Source: Rhodovastum sp963804495 (GTDB lineage Bacteria; Pseudomonadota; Alphaproteobacteria; Acetobacterales; Acetobacteraceae). Taken from it: 64,000 nucleotides of DNA. Each line of letters starts with the position of its first letter. Positions within the stretch are counted from its first letter, which is position 1. The translations under genes and the position numbers were made by a program. The stretch lies in contig CAWDQN010000003.1 of assembly GCA_963804495.1 (NCBI GenBank), forward strand, positions 496,001 to 560,000. The letters are read 5' to 3'. The notes under the pieces were generated by a model. That model saw only the letters and a program-made list of their open reading frames with translations, had not been told where the DNA came from and did not search any database. Shown here piece after piece: positions 52,240 to 60,987 of this stretch.

Positions 52240-53833
52240 GTTGACCGGACGGCCGGCGTCGCCCGGAGCCGCGATCGGACCGGTGGTGCACCTGCCTGAC
52301 GCGGCGGTGCAATCCGTGCTCCGGCCGGGCACGGTGGCGCAGGCGCGGGCAGCGCTCACGGCCGCGATCGACGCTGCGGTGACCGAACTGGAGGCGCTGG
52401 CGGCCGGCGCGGACGCCGACGCGGCCGGCATGATCGCCTTCCAGGTGGCGATGCTGGATGATGACGCGCTGCGAGAGCCCGCCCTCGCTGCGATCGCCGC
52501 GGGCAGCGCGGCAGATGCGGCCTGGCACGCGGCGCTCGCGGCGCAGATCGCCGGCTACGAAACGGCGGACGATCCCTATTTCCGCGCCCGCAGCGCCGAT
52601 CTGAAGGATATCCGCGACCGGGTGCGGCGGCATTTTTCGGGTCAGGTGGTGCCAGCGGTATCTCCGCCGCGCGGGGCCATCCTGGTCGCGGACGATCTCG
52701 CCCCGTCGCGCTTCCTGGAACTCGACTGGAGCGGCGGCGGCGGCATCGCGCTTGCCGCCGGCAGCGAAACGAGCCATGTCGCCATGCTCGCGCGCGCGCG
52801 CGGCGTGCCGATGGTGGTGGGGCTCGGCCGTTTCAACCCCGCGGGTCATGCGCTGGCTGCTCTGGACGGCAGCCTCGGCCGGCTGTTCCTCAGCCCCGGT
52901 GCGCAACATCGCACGGCATTCGCCCATTTGGCGACGGAACCCGAACGCGCCGCGACCGCGACGCCGCCGACACAACCGGCGATCACGGCCGACGGCGAGC
53001 GCGTGCTGGTGCGCCTGAACCTGGCCGACGCGGCGGAGCTCGACGGGCTCGATCCGGCGATCTGCGACGGGATCGGCCTGGTGCGGACGGAGCTGCTGTT
53101 CCACGGGCCGGAGCTGCCGGACGAGGCGACACAATACGCGGCCTATCGGCGCATCCTGGACTGGGCAGGCGGGAAGCCGGTCAGCATCCGTACGCTCGAT
53201 GCGGGTGGCGACAAACCGATGCCGGGTCTGACCCCGGAGGGCGAATCGAACCCGTTCCTCGGCGTGCGCGGCCTGCGCCTGTCGCTCGCCCGGCCCGAGG
53301 TGTTCGGCGTGCAGTTGCGCGCCCTGGCGCGCGCGGCCGCGCACGGACCACTCGGCATCATGCTGCCGATGGTCACCGTTCCCGCCGAACTGGAAGCGGC
53401 CCGCCGGATGCTGCACGCAGCGGCCGCGGCGCTGGCCGCCGAGGCGATCGCGCACCGCATCCCGCCGCTCGGCATCATGGTGGAAGTGCCCGCCGCGGCG
53501 CTGTCGGTCGAGCGCTTCGCCGCCGGTTTCCTGTCGATCGGAACGAACGATCTGACCCAGTATGTCACCGCCGCGGCACGCGACATCGGCGCCGTCGCCG
53601 ATCTCGCTGATCCCGCCAGTCCGGCGGTGCTGCGGTTGATCGCGGAGGTGGCGCGCCACGGGGCGGCGACCGGCATCGAAGTGAGTGTCTGCGGTGACAT
53701 GGCGGGCGAGCCGGAGCTGATCCCGCACCTGCTGCGCGCCGGCATCCGTGTACTGTCCGTCGCACCGATCCGCGTGGGTGCCGTCAAGGCGGCGATCGCC
53801 GCGTTCGGCGGCGGCGCGGGCAGACCGGCGTGA
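52223..53833 (+). CDS. ptsI: Phosphoenolpyruvate-protein phosphotransferase (enzyme I)
   Basis: This 536-residue enzyme I starts LTGRPASPGAAIGPVVHLP. The active His is in AAGSETSHVAMLARARG (residue 185). The PEP-binding barrel follows, with LVRTELLFHGPELPDE, SIRTLDAGGDKPMPGL and EVSVCGDMAGEPELIP. It is slightly shorter than typical (about 570). It appears dedicated to the dihydroxyacetone kinase of this operon; a second, nitrogen-PTS enzyme I would be expected elsewhere in the genome. Confidence 0.92.
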   Translation: MPAPLELTGRPASPGAAIGPVVHLPDAAVQSVLRPGTVAQARAALTAAIDAAVTELEALAAGADADAAGMIAFQVAMLDDDALREPALAAIAAGSAADAAWHAALAAQIAGYETADDPYFRARSADLKDIRDRVRRHFSGQVVPAVSPPRGAILVADDLAPSRFLELDWSGGGGIALAAGSETSHVAMLARARGVPMVVGLGRFNPAGHALAALDGSLGRLFLSPGAQHRTAFAHLATEPERAATATPPTQPAITADGERVLVRLNLADAAELDGLDPAICDGIGLVRTELLFHGPELPDEATQYAAYRRILDWAGGKPVSIRTLDAGGDKPMPGLTPEGESNPFLGVRGLRLSLARPEVFGVQLRALARAAAHGPLGIMLPMVTVPAELEAARRMLHAAAAALAAEAIAHRIPPLGIMVEVPAAALSVERFAAGFLSIGTNDLTQYVTAAARDIGAVADLADPASPAVLRLIAEVARHGAATGIEVSVCGDMAGEPELIPHLLRAGIRVLSVAPIRVGAVKAAIAAFGGGAGRPA

Positions 53834-54228
53834 GCGCGGCGGATGCGCTGGGCGAATACAAGCGCACGCTGCAATCGGTGCTGGACAATCGCCCGTCCGG
53901 CACCCGCCAGCGCCTGGCGCTGGCGATCGGCAAGAACCGCAGCTTTGTCTCGCAGATCGCCAATCCGGCCTATTCGGTGCCGGTGCCGGCGCGTCACATT
54001 GAGACGATTTTCGATATCTGCCATTTCTCGCCCGACGAACGGCGGCGGTTCCTGGACGCCTATGCGCGGGCACACCCGCAGCGCGCGCGGCTGGTGCGCG
54101 AGGCCCGGCGCGGGCATGCTTCCGCCGTCACGCTGCCCGACCTCGGCGACGCCGAGCGCAACCGCAAGCTGGAAGCGCTGGTGGCCGACTTCGTGCAGCG
54201 ACTGGCGAAGCTGCTGCAACCTGATTGA
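53830..54228 (+). CDS. HTH-type protein in the dihydroxyacetone kinase operon
   Basis: This 132-residue protein has a Cro/C1-like helix-turn-helix in its N-terminal half (RQRLALAIGKNRSFVSQIAN). The rest is helical, with FSPDERRRFLDAYARAH, and no ligand-binding domain is seen. The GTG start overlaps the enzyme I stop (GTGA). Position suggests a local regulator, perhaps binding the dyad at 45142-45168 (inference). Confidence 0.75.
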   Translation: MSAADALGEYKRTLQSVLDNRPSGTRQRLALAIGKNRSFVSQIANPAYSVPVPARHIETIFDICHFSPDERRRFLDAYARAHPQRARLVREARRGHASAVTLPDLGDAERNRKLEALVADFVQRLAKLLQPD

Positions 54229-54255
54229 ACCACAAACACGAGCCGGGAGGACGCG

Positions 54256-55242
54256 ATGAAAAAATTCATGAACGCTGCGGACACGATCCTGCGGGAGAGC
54301 CTGACAGGTTTCGCCGCCGCGCACGCCGATCTGGTCGCCCTGGGCGAGCAGGGCGCTTTCGTTCGCCGCGCGAAACCGGCTGCCGGAAAGGTTGCGCTGA
54401 TTTCCGGCGGCGGCAGCGGGCACGAGCCGCTGCATGCGGGCTTCGTCGGTCATGGCATGCTGGACGCGGCCTGCCCGGGACAGGTGTTCACCTCACCCAC
54501 GCCCGACCAGATGCTGGCCGCCGCGCAGGCGGTGGAGAGCGGTGCCGGTGTGCTGTTCATCGTCAAGAACTACGAGGGCGACGTCATGAACTTCGACATG
54601 GCGCGAGAGCTGCTGACCGGCGCGGTCGCCACCGTGCTCACCAATGACGATGTGGCGGTGGACAACTCGACGTACTCCATCGGTCGGCGCGGTGTGGGCG
54701 GCACGTTGGTGGTCGAGAAAGTCTTGGGCGCGGCGGCGGAGGAAGGGCGCCCGCTGGCCGCCCTGGCGGCGCTGGGCGAGCGGGTGAATGGCGCCACCCG
54801 GTCCATGGGCGTGGCGCTGACCAGTTGCACGGTACCGGCGGCCGGCCGGCCGACCTTCGAGATCGGGCCGGACGAAATCGAGATGGGCGTGGGCATCCAC
54901 GGCGAGCCGGGCCGCCGACGCCGGGCCATGGCGGGCGCCGACATCCTGGCAGCGGAAATGATCGAGGCCATCGTGGCCGAGCTCGGCGAAGATCCGGGGG
55001 AGGTGCTGCTGTTCGTGAACGGTTTCGGTGGCACGCCGCTGATGGAGCTCTATGTCATGTATGCCGCAGCGCACCGCCTGCTGGAGGCGCGCGGTTTGCG
55101 CGTGACGCGGTCGCTGGTGGGCAATTACGTAACATCGCTCGATATGGCGGGATGTTCGCTCACCGTCACACGGCTGGACAGGGAGATCGTCACGCTGTGG
55201 GACGCTCCGGTTGTGACCCCGGCGCTGCGCTGGGGAATGTGA
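54256..55242 (+). CDS. dhaK: Dihydroxyacetone kinase substrate-binding subunit DhaK
   Basis: This 328-residue subunit binds dihydroxyacetone covalently through the His in MGVGIHGEPGRR (residue 215). Seen also: LISGGGSGHEPLHAGFVGHG, FIVKNYEGDVMNFDMA, and NGFGGTPLMELYVM. GGGAGG precedes the ATG. It closes the operon and pairs with DhaL. The His-hemiaminal chemistry favours short-chain ketoses such as dihydroxyacetone. Confidence 0.95.
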   Translation: MKKFMNAADTILRESLTGFAAAHADLVALGEQGAFVRRAKPAAGKVALISGGGSGHEPLHAGFVGHGMLDAACPGQVFTSPTPDQMLAAAQAVESGAGVLFIVKNYEGDVMNFDMARELLTGAVATVLTNDDVAVDNSTYSIGRRGVGGTLVVEKVLGAAAEEGRPLAALAALGERVNGATRSMGVALTSCTVPAAGRPTFEIGPDEIEMGVGIHGEPGRRRRAMAGADILAAEMIEAIVAELGEDPGEVLLFVNGFGGTPLMELYVMYAAAHRLLEARGLRVTRSLVGNYVTSLDMAGCSLTVTRLDREIVTLWDAPVVTPALRWGM

Positions 55243-55486
55243 CCGCGGGGCGAACCCGCATACGCAACGTTGTGGGACTGCCTCATGTTTCGCGGCACAA
55301 CGCATAGGCGATCGCCGCTTTTATTGACAGCATGGCAGGGATCCGCTGGCGGGTGCACCGCAAGGCACTAAGGGCCTGAGCCAGGGCAACCGAATCGGAA
55401 GAAAAGAATCTGGCGGGCGGCAAGAACGCAACGAGCGAATCCGAAATTGGGCGTGATGTTTCGGCTGGAGCGCCTATCCTGAGCGG

Positions 55487-55975
55487 GTGATCGACATCGC
55501 TGCCATCAAGGCTCGCTTCGAGGCGCTGGAGCCGGTTCTGGACGAGAGAGGGCGCCGGTTGTTCGCGGCCAGTGAGGCGCGTGCTGCTGGCCGCGGCGGG
55601 GTGGTTGCGGTTTCGCTGGCAACCGGGATTGCGCGCAGCACGATTGGTCGCGGCCTGGCAGACTTGCGTACTGGCGCCGTGATGTTCAGCCCGCGGGTTC
55701 GGCGACCGGGCGGCGGCGGCAAGCCAGCGACCAAGGCCCAACCTGGGATTCTGGCGGCCTTGAACGAGTTGGTCGAACCATCGATCCGCGGCGATCCCGA
55801 GGCCGCCCTGCGGTGGGTGAGCAAGAGCCAGCGTCGTCTGTCCGCCGCGCTGGCGGAACGCGGCTTCACCGCCGGCCAGAAGCTGGTCGGCCGCCTGCTG
55901 AAGCGCCTGGGCTTCAGCCTGCAGGCCAATGCCAAGACGCGCGAAGGCACCCACCATCCCGGCCGCAACCAGGTC
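55487..55975 (+). pseudogene. ISAzo13-type transposase, 3'-truncated
   Basis: About 160 N-terminal residues remain, beginning IDIAAIKARFEALEPVLDER (GTG 55487) and including LATGIARSTIGRGLADL and RLLKRLGFSLQANAKTREG. Family members continue for a further 200-odd residues with the DDE core; here homology ends near HHPGRNQ and unrelated sequence follows, including a hairpin built from TTCCGCTTCCC and GGGAAGCGGAA (about 56000-56045). The element is inactive. Confidence 0.75.
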
Positions 55976-56175
55976 GGCCGGAAACCCGCCGGCGCTTCCG
56001 CTTCCCACTTCCCACACCCCCTACAGCAGTCGGGAAGCGGAAGTGGGAAGCCCATCGAAAACCGCGCTCAGCACCCCATCAAAGAGCGCGATCGCTCTCA
56101 CGGGCGATGGCAGTCGATGGCAAATGCAGCGGCGGGTTTTTCCTCGCCGCGCGCAACGCGCTGCCACGGCGTCGG

Positions 56176-57333
56176 TTACCCGGTCGGTGCTTGTGCGGGC
56201 ACAGGAACCTCTTCGTCCGGCAGCGGCGGCTGGAACCAGCGCTGCGCGATCAGCGTCGGCACCACCGCGCTGGCGATCACCGCGGTTACCAGGATCGTGT
56301 ACTGCTGCTGGTCGATGATGTGGTTGGTCAGCCCGAACAGCGCAGAAATCGAGCCAAAGGTGAGACCCGTGGACATCAGCAGCGTGGTGTACATCCCCTC
56401 GCGCGGCACGAAGCTGAACAACCGGGTGAGCGGCAGGATGCCGACGAACTTGGTCACCATCTTGATCGCCAGGAAGGCCAGGATCAGCCCGCCCGCGGCG
56501 ATCACCGCCTGCGCCTGCACCAGCGATCCGGCCTTCAGAAAATAGAACGGCGTCAGCAGCGTGAAGGCCACCACGCGCATCCGCTTGGGTAATTCCGGGT
56601 CGCGCAGGAAGGTCGGCGCCAGCACCATGCCAACAAGATAGGCCGGCAGAACCGCCTCGCTGCCGGCGATGCTCGCAAGCCCGCCCAGAAACAACAGCAC
56701 CAGGGTCAGGAACTTGGTCTGCGGCTCGCTCATCCGCTCGCCCAGCAGCGCCAGCACAAGCGGCGCAAACTTCGCCAGCAGAAACAGCGTTATCACGGTG
56801 GTGGCGACGAAGCCGGCGAGCTTGAGATCGTAGTTGGCGAACACCAGTCCCAGCGCCAGCACCGTTCCCAGATCATTCACGAAGCAGGCGGCCAGGATGA
56901 TCTTGCCGAGTTCCGTCCGATTGAACCCGGTCTCGATCATCACCGCATAGACCACCGCGACCGATGTGGTGGACAGCGATATCCCGGCGATCTGCGCCTG
57001 CTCCCACGGCCAGCCCACCACGTAGCGGGCAAAGCAGAACACGCCGATATAGGGCGCCAGAAAGCCGATGATGCCGATGCCCAGGCTCGACCAGAGATTG
57101 CGCCGCACCACCTGCGGGTCGATTTCCGCTCCGGCCAGGAAGGTCAGCAGGATGGCGCCGAACCCGGCGAGAAAATTCACCCAGGGCGCCAATGGCAGCC
57201 CCACGACGTTGCCCGCCACGGCCCCCACGACGATTTCTATCAGGGCCACGGAAATCGCCACCCAGACCGAGACGATCGACGCGACCAGCGCCAGACCAAT
57301 CCAGAGCGCGGATGCCAGCCAGACATTGTCCAT
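56176..57333 (-). CDS. Cation:proton antiporter (CPA2/Kef family), under fluoride riboswitch
   Basis: This 385-residue membrane protein has about eleven to twelve transmembrane segments, starting VWLASALWIGLALVASIVSV. Characteristic segments are FLAGAEIDPQVVRRNLW, FVNDLGTVLALGLVF (the Asp equivalent of the ion-binding site) and SIAGSEAVLPAYLVGMVL. No C-terminal RCK/TrkA domain is present. The ATG at 57333 follows GGAGGCTG. A fluoride riboswitch in its leader indicates that it responds to fluoride, so it may export fluoride or restore pH in fluoride stress (inference). Confidence 0.9.
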   Translation of the reverse strand: MDNVWLASALWIGLALVASIVSVWVAISVALIEIVVGAVAGNVVGLPLAPWVNFLAGFGAILLTFLAGAEIDPQVVRRNLWSSLGIGIIGFLAPYIGVFCFARYVVGWPWEQAQIAGISLSTTSVAVVYAVMIETGFNRTELGKIILAACFVNDLGTVLALGLVFANYDLKLAGFVATTVITLFLLAKFAPLVLALLGERMSEPQTKFLTLVLLFLGGLASIAGSEAVLPAYLVGMVLAPTFLRDPELPKRMRVVAFTLLTPFYFLKAGSLVQAQAVIAAGGLILAFLAIKMVTKFVGILPLTRLFSFVPREGMYTTLLMSTGLTFGSISALFGLTNHIIDQQQYTILVTAVIASAVVPTLIAQRWFQPPLPDEEVPVPAQAPTG

Positions 57334-57424
57334 CACAGCCTCCTCCATGCATGGCGCCGCGAGGAACCCCCACGGGCGCATTTTGTTCCATGCTGAAGAG
57401 GCAACTACCCACCCCACCGCATGC

Positions 57425-57485
57425 CGACGCGGTAGGGGTCATCAGCCCTCCGAAAGGGCGGTTTTGGGGAACCCCATCCCCATAA
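57425..57485 (-). ncRNA. Fluoride riboswitch (crcB motif)
   Basis: Read on the minus strand from about 57481, the sequence has GGGGATGGGGTTCCCC, then AAAACCGCCC, a UUUCGG-type loop, GGGCTGATGACCCCTACC. These match the fluoride aptamer consensus: the first stem with GAUGG-GUUC, the second stem with loop, and the conserved CUGAUG-AC-CCUAC tail that forms the pseudoknot. It lies about 95 bases upstream of the antiporter start in the same orientation. Fluoride riboswitches are known to control fluoride exporters and some Na+/H+ antiporters. Confidence 0.9.
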
Positions 57486-57526
57486 TCTACAACGACATGT
57501 TAGGACGGGCCGGCAGACAGAAGCAA

Positions 57527-57622
57527 GGCCAGGGCTCTGCCCTGGACCCGCCAAGGGCCGATAGGCCCTTGGAACCCATTACTTATGTATCGGGGTCGAA
57601 GGGCAGAGCCCCGGGCCTTGCT
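57527..57622. repeat. GC-rich palindromic intergenic repeat (inverted pair)
   Basis: GGCCAGGGCTCTGCCCTGG (from 57533) with CCAAGGGCCGATAGGCCCTTGG, and GGGCAGAGCCCCGGGCCTTGC at the other side, around ACTTATGTAT. The right end meets the stop codon of the universal stress protein gene with no spacer. Confidence 0.8.
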
Positions 57623-58330
57623 TCAATGCCGCAACAGCACCGGCAGATCGGCCCGCGCCAGCACGCTGCGGGTCACCCCGCCCAGCAGCATCTCCCGCAA
57701 CGGGCTGTGCGCGTAAGCGCCCATGATGAGCAGGTCCGCCTCCAGTTCCCGCGCCCGGTCTAGCAGCAACTCCCCGAACGACCCGGAACCGATCGACAGC
57801 ACGTGCAGGGCCACCCTGACGCCGTGCTCGACCAGCACGGACGGAATGGCCGGGGTGGCGCTGCCGCTGCGCACGCCGGCGAGCAGGAACACAGATGCCG
57901 CGCCGGAGAGCAGCCGCAGGACCGGAACCAGCGCCTTCAGCGTCTGAGGGTCGTCCCGCCAGGCAATCGCCACCCGCCGGCCAAATGCGCCCGGCGCTCC
58001 GCACGGGGGAACCATCAGCACCGGTCTGTCGGTCCGGAGCAGCGCCGCGTTGAACGCATGGCGGGTGGACCGGTCATCGTCCGCGCCGGGCTTGGCCACC
58101 ACGACGAAGTCCGCCCGGCTGCCCCGCGCCTCGACCTCGGCGGCGACATCCGCCCCTTGCCGCAGCACATCGACCGTCACGTCGGGCGCCGCGGCCCCGA
58201 TATCGGCCGGGGTGAGACGCAGCAGCCGGATGCGCCCGTCCCCGGAGAGGGAAGCGAGGCACCGCGCCGCGGCCAACAGGCCATCCTGTCGATCGGGGCG
58301 GGAAGCCACCACCAGGATCACCTCCGGCAT
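57623..58330 (-). CDS. Universal stress protein (UspA family)
   Basis: This 235-residue protein carries a complete C-terminal Usp domain: RVAIAWRDDPQTLKALVPVL, LLIMGAYAHSPLREMLLGG then VTRSVLARADLPVLLRH, containing the nucleotide-binding G-x2-G-x9-G(S/T) type motif in a modified form. The N-terminal half is a degenerate second Usp fold. Role: stress survival, exact function unknown. It is a tandem paralogue of the next gene, 15 bases downstream of it. Confidence 0.87.
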   Translation of the reverse strand: MPEVILVVASRPDRQDGLLAAARCLASLSGDGRIRLLRLTPADIGAAAPDVTVDVLRQGADVAAEVEARGSRADFVVVAKPGADDDRSTRHAFNAALLRTDRPVLMVPPCGAPGAFGRRVAIAWRDDPQTLKALVPVLRLLSGAASVFLLAGVRSGSATPAIPSVLVEHGVRVALHVLSIGSGSFGELLLDRARELEADLLIMGAYAHSPLREMLLGGVTRSVLARADLPVLLRH

Positions 58331-58345
58331 GGACCAAGGCCTCCC

Positions 58346-59179
58346 TCAGTGGAGCATCAGGACCGGCAAATCGGCGTTGGCGAGCACGTGCCGCGTCACC
58401 CCGCCGAGCAGGAGTTCGCGCAAGGGGCTGTGGCTGTAAGCGCCCATCACCAACAGATCCGCGCCGACGAAACGTGCCTCGGCCAGCAGCGCCTCCCCGA
58501 ACACGCCGGCGCCGATCGGCAGCACATGCAGCCTGGCGGTGATGCCGTGCTCGGCGAGGATCGCCGGCAGTTCGGGGTCAGGCGCCCCTTCGCGCACGCC
58601 TGCCAGCACATGCACCGCTTTGGCGTTCGACAGCAGCCGCAGGGCGGCGAGTACCGCCCGGATGGTGCGTTTGTCGTCCCGCCAGGCGATGGCGACCCGC
58701 TCGCCGAACGGCAGCGCCGGCGCGGCGGAGCCGCGGCCGGGCGGCACCACCAGTACGGGCCGGTCGGTGGCAAACAGCGCCGCCTGCAGTTCCAGCCGGT
58801 CGGCCGCGCCGTCGCGTGGTCCCGGCCGGCCGAGCACAATGAAATCCGATCGCCTTCCCCATTCACCGACGAGCGCGTCGGCCTCGCCCTCGATGTCGGT
58901 CCATTCGATGGCGATGCCGGGTGCCCGCGCCGTCGGGGCCCAGGCCTCGAAGGCGGTCTGCAACCCGGCCACCCGTGCCTGCTCGCGGGCGCGGATCTCG
59001 CTCGCGTGCTGCCGGGTCAGAACCTCCTCGGTCGGCATGATGGTGGTCTCGGGAGGCACCCGGACAGCGAGCACATTGATCCGCGCGCTGCCCATGAGAC
59101 CGGCCAGGGTGCGGGCCGCGGCAAGGGTCTGAACCGCCGACCCGACATGTTCCACCAGGGCGAGGATAACGCCGGACAT
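58346..59179 (-). CDS. Universal stress protein (UspA family), paralogue
   Basis: This 277-residue protein has the same layout as the preceding gene: degenerate N-terminal Usp half, then RVAIAWRDDKRTIRAVLAAL and LLVMGAYSHSPLRELLLGG with VTRHVLANADLPVLMLH. The N-terminal half is longer (about 40 residues, PTEEVLTRQHASEIRAREQA). The pair arose by tandem duplication and are probably co-transcribed. No direct ligand can be inferred beyond possible ATP. Confidence 0.87.
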   Translation of the reverse strand: MSGVILALVEHVGSAVQTLAAARTLAGLMGSARINVLAVRVPPETTIMPTEEVLTRQHASEIRAREQARVAGLQTAFEAWAPTARAPGIAIEWTDIEGEADALVGEWGRRSDFIVLGRPGPRDGAADRLELQAALFATDRPVLVVPPGRGSAAPALPFGERVAIAWRDDKRTIRAVLAALRLLSNAKAVHVLAGVREGAPDPELPAILAEHGITARLHVLPIGAGVFGEALLAEARFVGADLLVMGAYSHSPLRELLLGGVTRHVLANADLPVLMLH

Positions 59180-59319
59180 GGAATGCCGCCTCTCGATCGA
59201 CCCCGGCCGCCACGGAAGATTCCTTCCGCAGACGGTTGCAAGGGTCGACTGAAACTACGCTTGTCCGACACAAACGGCAACATGGTCACGCGTTCGTGCG
59301 ACCGCGTCGCCGCCCGGCG

Positions 59320-60195
59320 CTAGCCCGGCGCGTCGATCACCATGCCGTCATAGCCCGGCTCCACCGAGGCCGGCAGGCGGGCACGCAGCCAGGCCCAGTC
59401 CATGTCCTGGCCCATATGGGTCAGCACCGCCCGCCGCGGCCGCACCCGGGCGATCCACTCCAGCACCCGGTCGAGCCAGGCATGGGTGCGGTGCTCGGCG
59501 ACCTGGAAACAGCCCACCACCCAGGTATCCACCCCCTCCAGCGTGGCGAAGGCCGCCTCATCCAGTGTCACCGCGTCGGTCGAATAGGCCAGCGGCCCGG
59601 CGCGCAAACCCAGCGAGCGGGTGTAGCCGTGATCCTGGTCGAAGGTGCGTACCGCCAGCCCGCCGGCAACCACGGTTTCGCCGGGCTGGATGGCACGCCG
59701 CAGCAGCACCGGCCGGTAGAAGCCGGGCGGCTGCCACGGCCGGAAGGCATAGGCGAACCGCCCCTCGATTTCGTCCAGCGTGGCGGCGGTGCCGAAGGCC
59801 TCCAACGGCCGGCCGGCGATGCGGTTCAAGAGGCGGATGTCGTCCAGGCCGACGATGTGGTCGGCGTGCGCGTGGGTGAACAGCACCGCATCCACCCGGG
59901 CGATGCCGCACTCCAGCAATTGCCCGCGCATGTCCGGCGAGGTGTCCACAAGCAGGGTCCCTGCCCTTCCTGGGCCGCCATCTCCTGGGCCTGCATCGCC
60001 GGCCTGCAGCACCACGCTGCTGCGGGTGCGCCGGTTGCGGCGCTCGGCCGGGTCGCAGGCGCCCCAGTCGCCGTGCCCGTCCGGCCCGCCGATATGCGGC
60101 ACCCCGGCCGAGCCGCCGGTGCCCAGCAGGATGGCGCGGATGCCGGTCACGCTGCTGCCGGTCACGCTGCTGCCGGTAACGCCGTTGGGGGTCAC
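59320..60195 (-). CDS. MBL-fold metallo-hydrolase (PhnP-like)
   Basis: This 291-residue metallo-beta-lactamase-fold enzyme has the metal motif FTHAHADHIVGLDDIRLLN, the early LLGTGGSAGVPHIGG typical of PhnP/RNase Z-like members, TLLVDTSPDMR, and DQDHGYTRSLGLR. PhnP is a cyclic ribose phosphate phosphodiesterase; in alphaproteobacteria this gene regularly follows tatD and is often annotated simply as an MBL-fold hydrolase. The start GTG 60195 overlaps the tatD stop. The first 18 residues include a short repeat (VTGSSVTGSSVTG), and a later GTG at VTGIRAILL may be used. Confidence 0.88.
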   Translation of the reverse strand: MTPNGVTGSSVTGSSVTGIRAILLGTGGSAGVPHIGGPDGHGDWGACDPAERRNRRTRSSVVLQAGDAGPGDGGPGRAGTLLVDTSPDMRGQLLECGIARVDAVLFTHAHADHIVGLDDIRLLNRIAGRPLEAFGTAATLDEIEGRFAYAFRPWQPPGFYRPVLLRRAIQPGETVVAGGLAVRTFDQDHGYTRSLGLRAGPLAYSTDAVTLDEAAFATLEGVDTWVVGCFQVAEHRTHAWLDRVLEWIARVRPRRAVLTHMGQDMDWAWLRARLPASVEPGYDGMVIDAPG

Positions 60196-60980
60196 GCCGC
60201 GCCGGCGACCCGGGCCTTCTCGAACAGGCGGCGGAAATTCCGCGTGGTCTGCTCGGCCAGCGCCTCCGGGGTGATGCCCTTCACCTCGGCCAGCACCCGG
60301 GCGGTGTGGGCGACCCAGGCGGGTTCGTTGCGCTTGCCGCGAAACGGCACCGGCGCGAGATACGGCGAATCGGTTTCCACGAGCAGACGTTCTACTTGAA
60401 TATCGCGCGCTATTTCTCTGATTTCTAGTGATTTTGGAAACGTCAAAATGCCGGAGAAGCTAACATAGCCGCCGAGCGCCAACGCCGCCTCAGCCAGACC
60501 GCGGCCGGAGCTGAAGCAGTGCAGTAGGAACTTGAACTTACCAGAGTTATTCCATTCATTTTGAAGGATATTTATCATATCGTCGTCGGCGTCGCGGGCA
60601 TGGATCACCAGCGGCAGGCCGGTCAGCGCCGCCGCTTGCACATGGGCGCGGAAGCAGGCCTGCTGCACGTCCCGCGGCGCCTTGTCGTAGAAATAGTCCA
60701 GCCCCGCCTCGCCGATGCCGATGCAGCGCTGATGCAACGTCAGGGCAGCAATGTCGTTTGCTGTAGGAACAGGATGTTCCGCGGCGTTGTGCGGATGCGT
60801 CCCCAGCGTGCACCATACATTCGGATGGGCCTCGGCAAGCGCCAGCATGTCCTGGGACCAACTCAGGCGGGTGCCGATGGTGACCATCTCCCCCACCCCC
60901 GCCACGGTCGCGCGCGCGAGCACCGCGTCGATCTCGTCGGCGCGGTAGTAGTCCAGGTGGCAATGCGAATCGATCAACAT
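60192..60980 (-). CDS. TatD-family metal-dependent hydrolase
   Basis: This 262-residue TIM-barrel DNase-like hydrolase starts MLIDSHCHLDYYRADEIDAV, with metal ligands in SHCHLD, GEAGLDYFYDKAP, LVIHARDADDD and LLVETDSPYLAPVPFRGKRN. TatD proteins degrade DNA and may have quality-control roles. The ATG at 60980 gives the family length; an upstream ATG at 61001 would overlap metG. Several internal stretches (60389-60452, 60528-60587) use AT-rich codons unlike the rest of the gene. Confidence 0.93.
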   Translation of the reverse strand: MLIDSHCHLDYYRADEIDAVLARATVAGVGEMVTIGTRLSWSQDMLALAEAHPNVWCTLGTHPHNAAEHPVPTANDIAALTLHQRCIGIGEAGLDYFYDKAPRDVQQACFRAHVQAAALTGLPLVIHARDADDDMINILQNEWNNSGKFKFLLHCFSSGRGLAEAALALGGYVSFSGILTFPKSLEIREIARDIQVERLLVETDSPYLAPVPFRGKRNEPAWVAHTARVLAEVKGITPEALAEQTTRNFRRLFEKARVAGAA

Positions 60981-60987
60981 CGTACTA

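Noticed and set aside
59320..60195. PhnP as part of the phn pathway here
   Set aside because: The fold fits, but the gene is in the conserved holB-metG-tatD unit 22 kb from phn, and relatives in this position are not tied to C-P lyase, so no pathway link is claimed.
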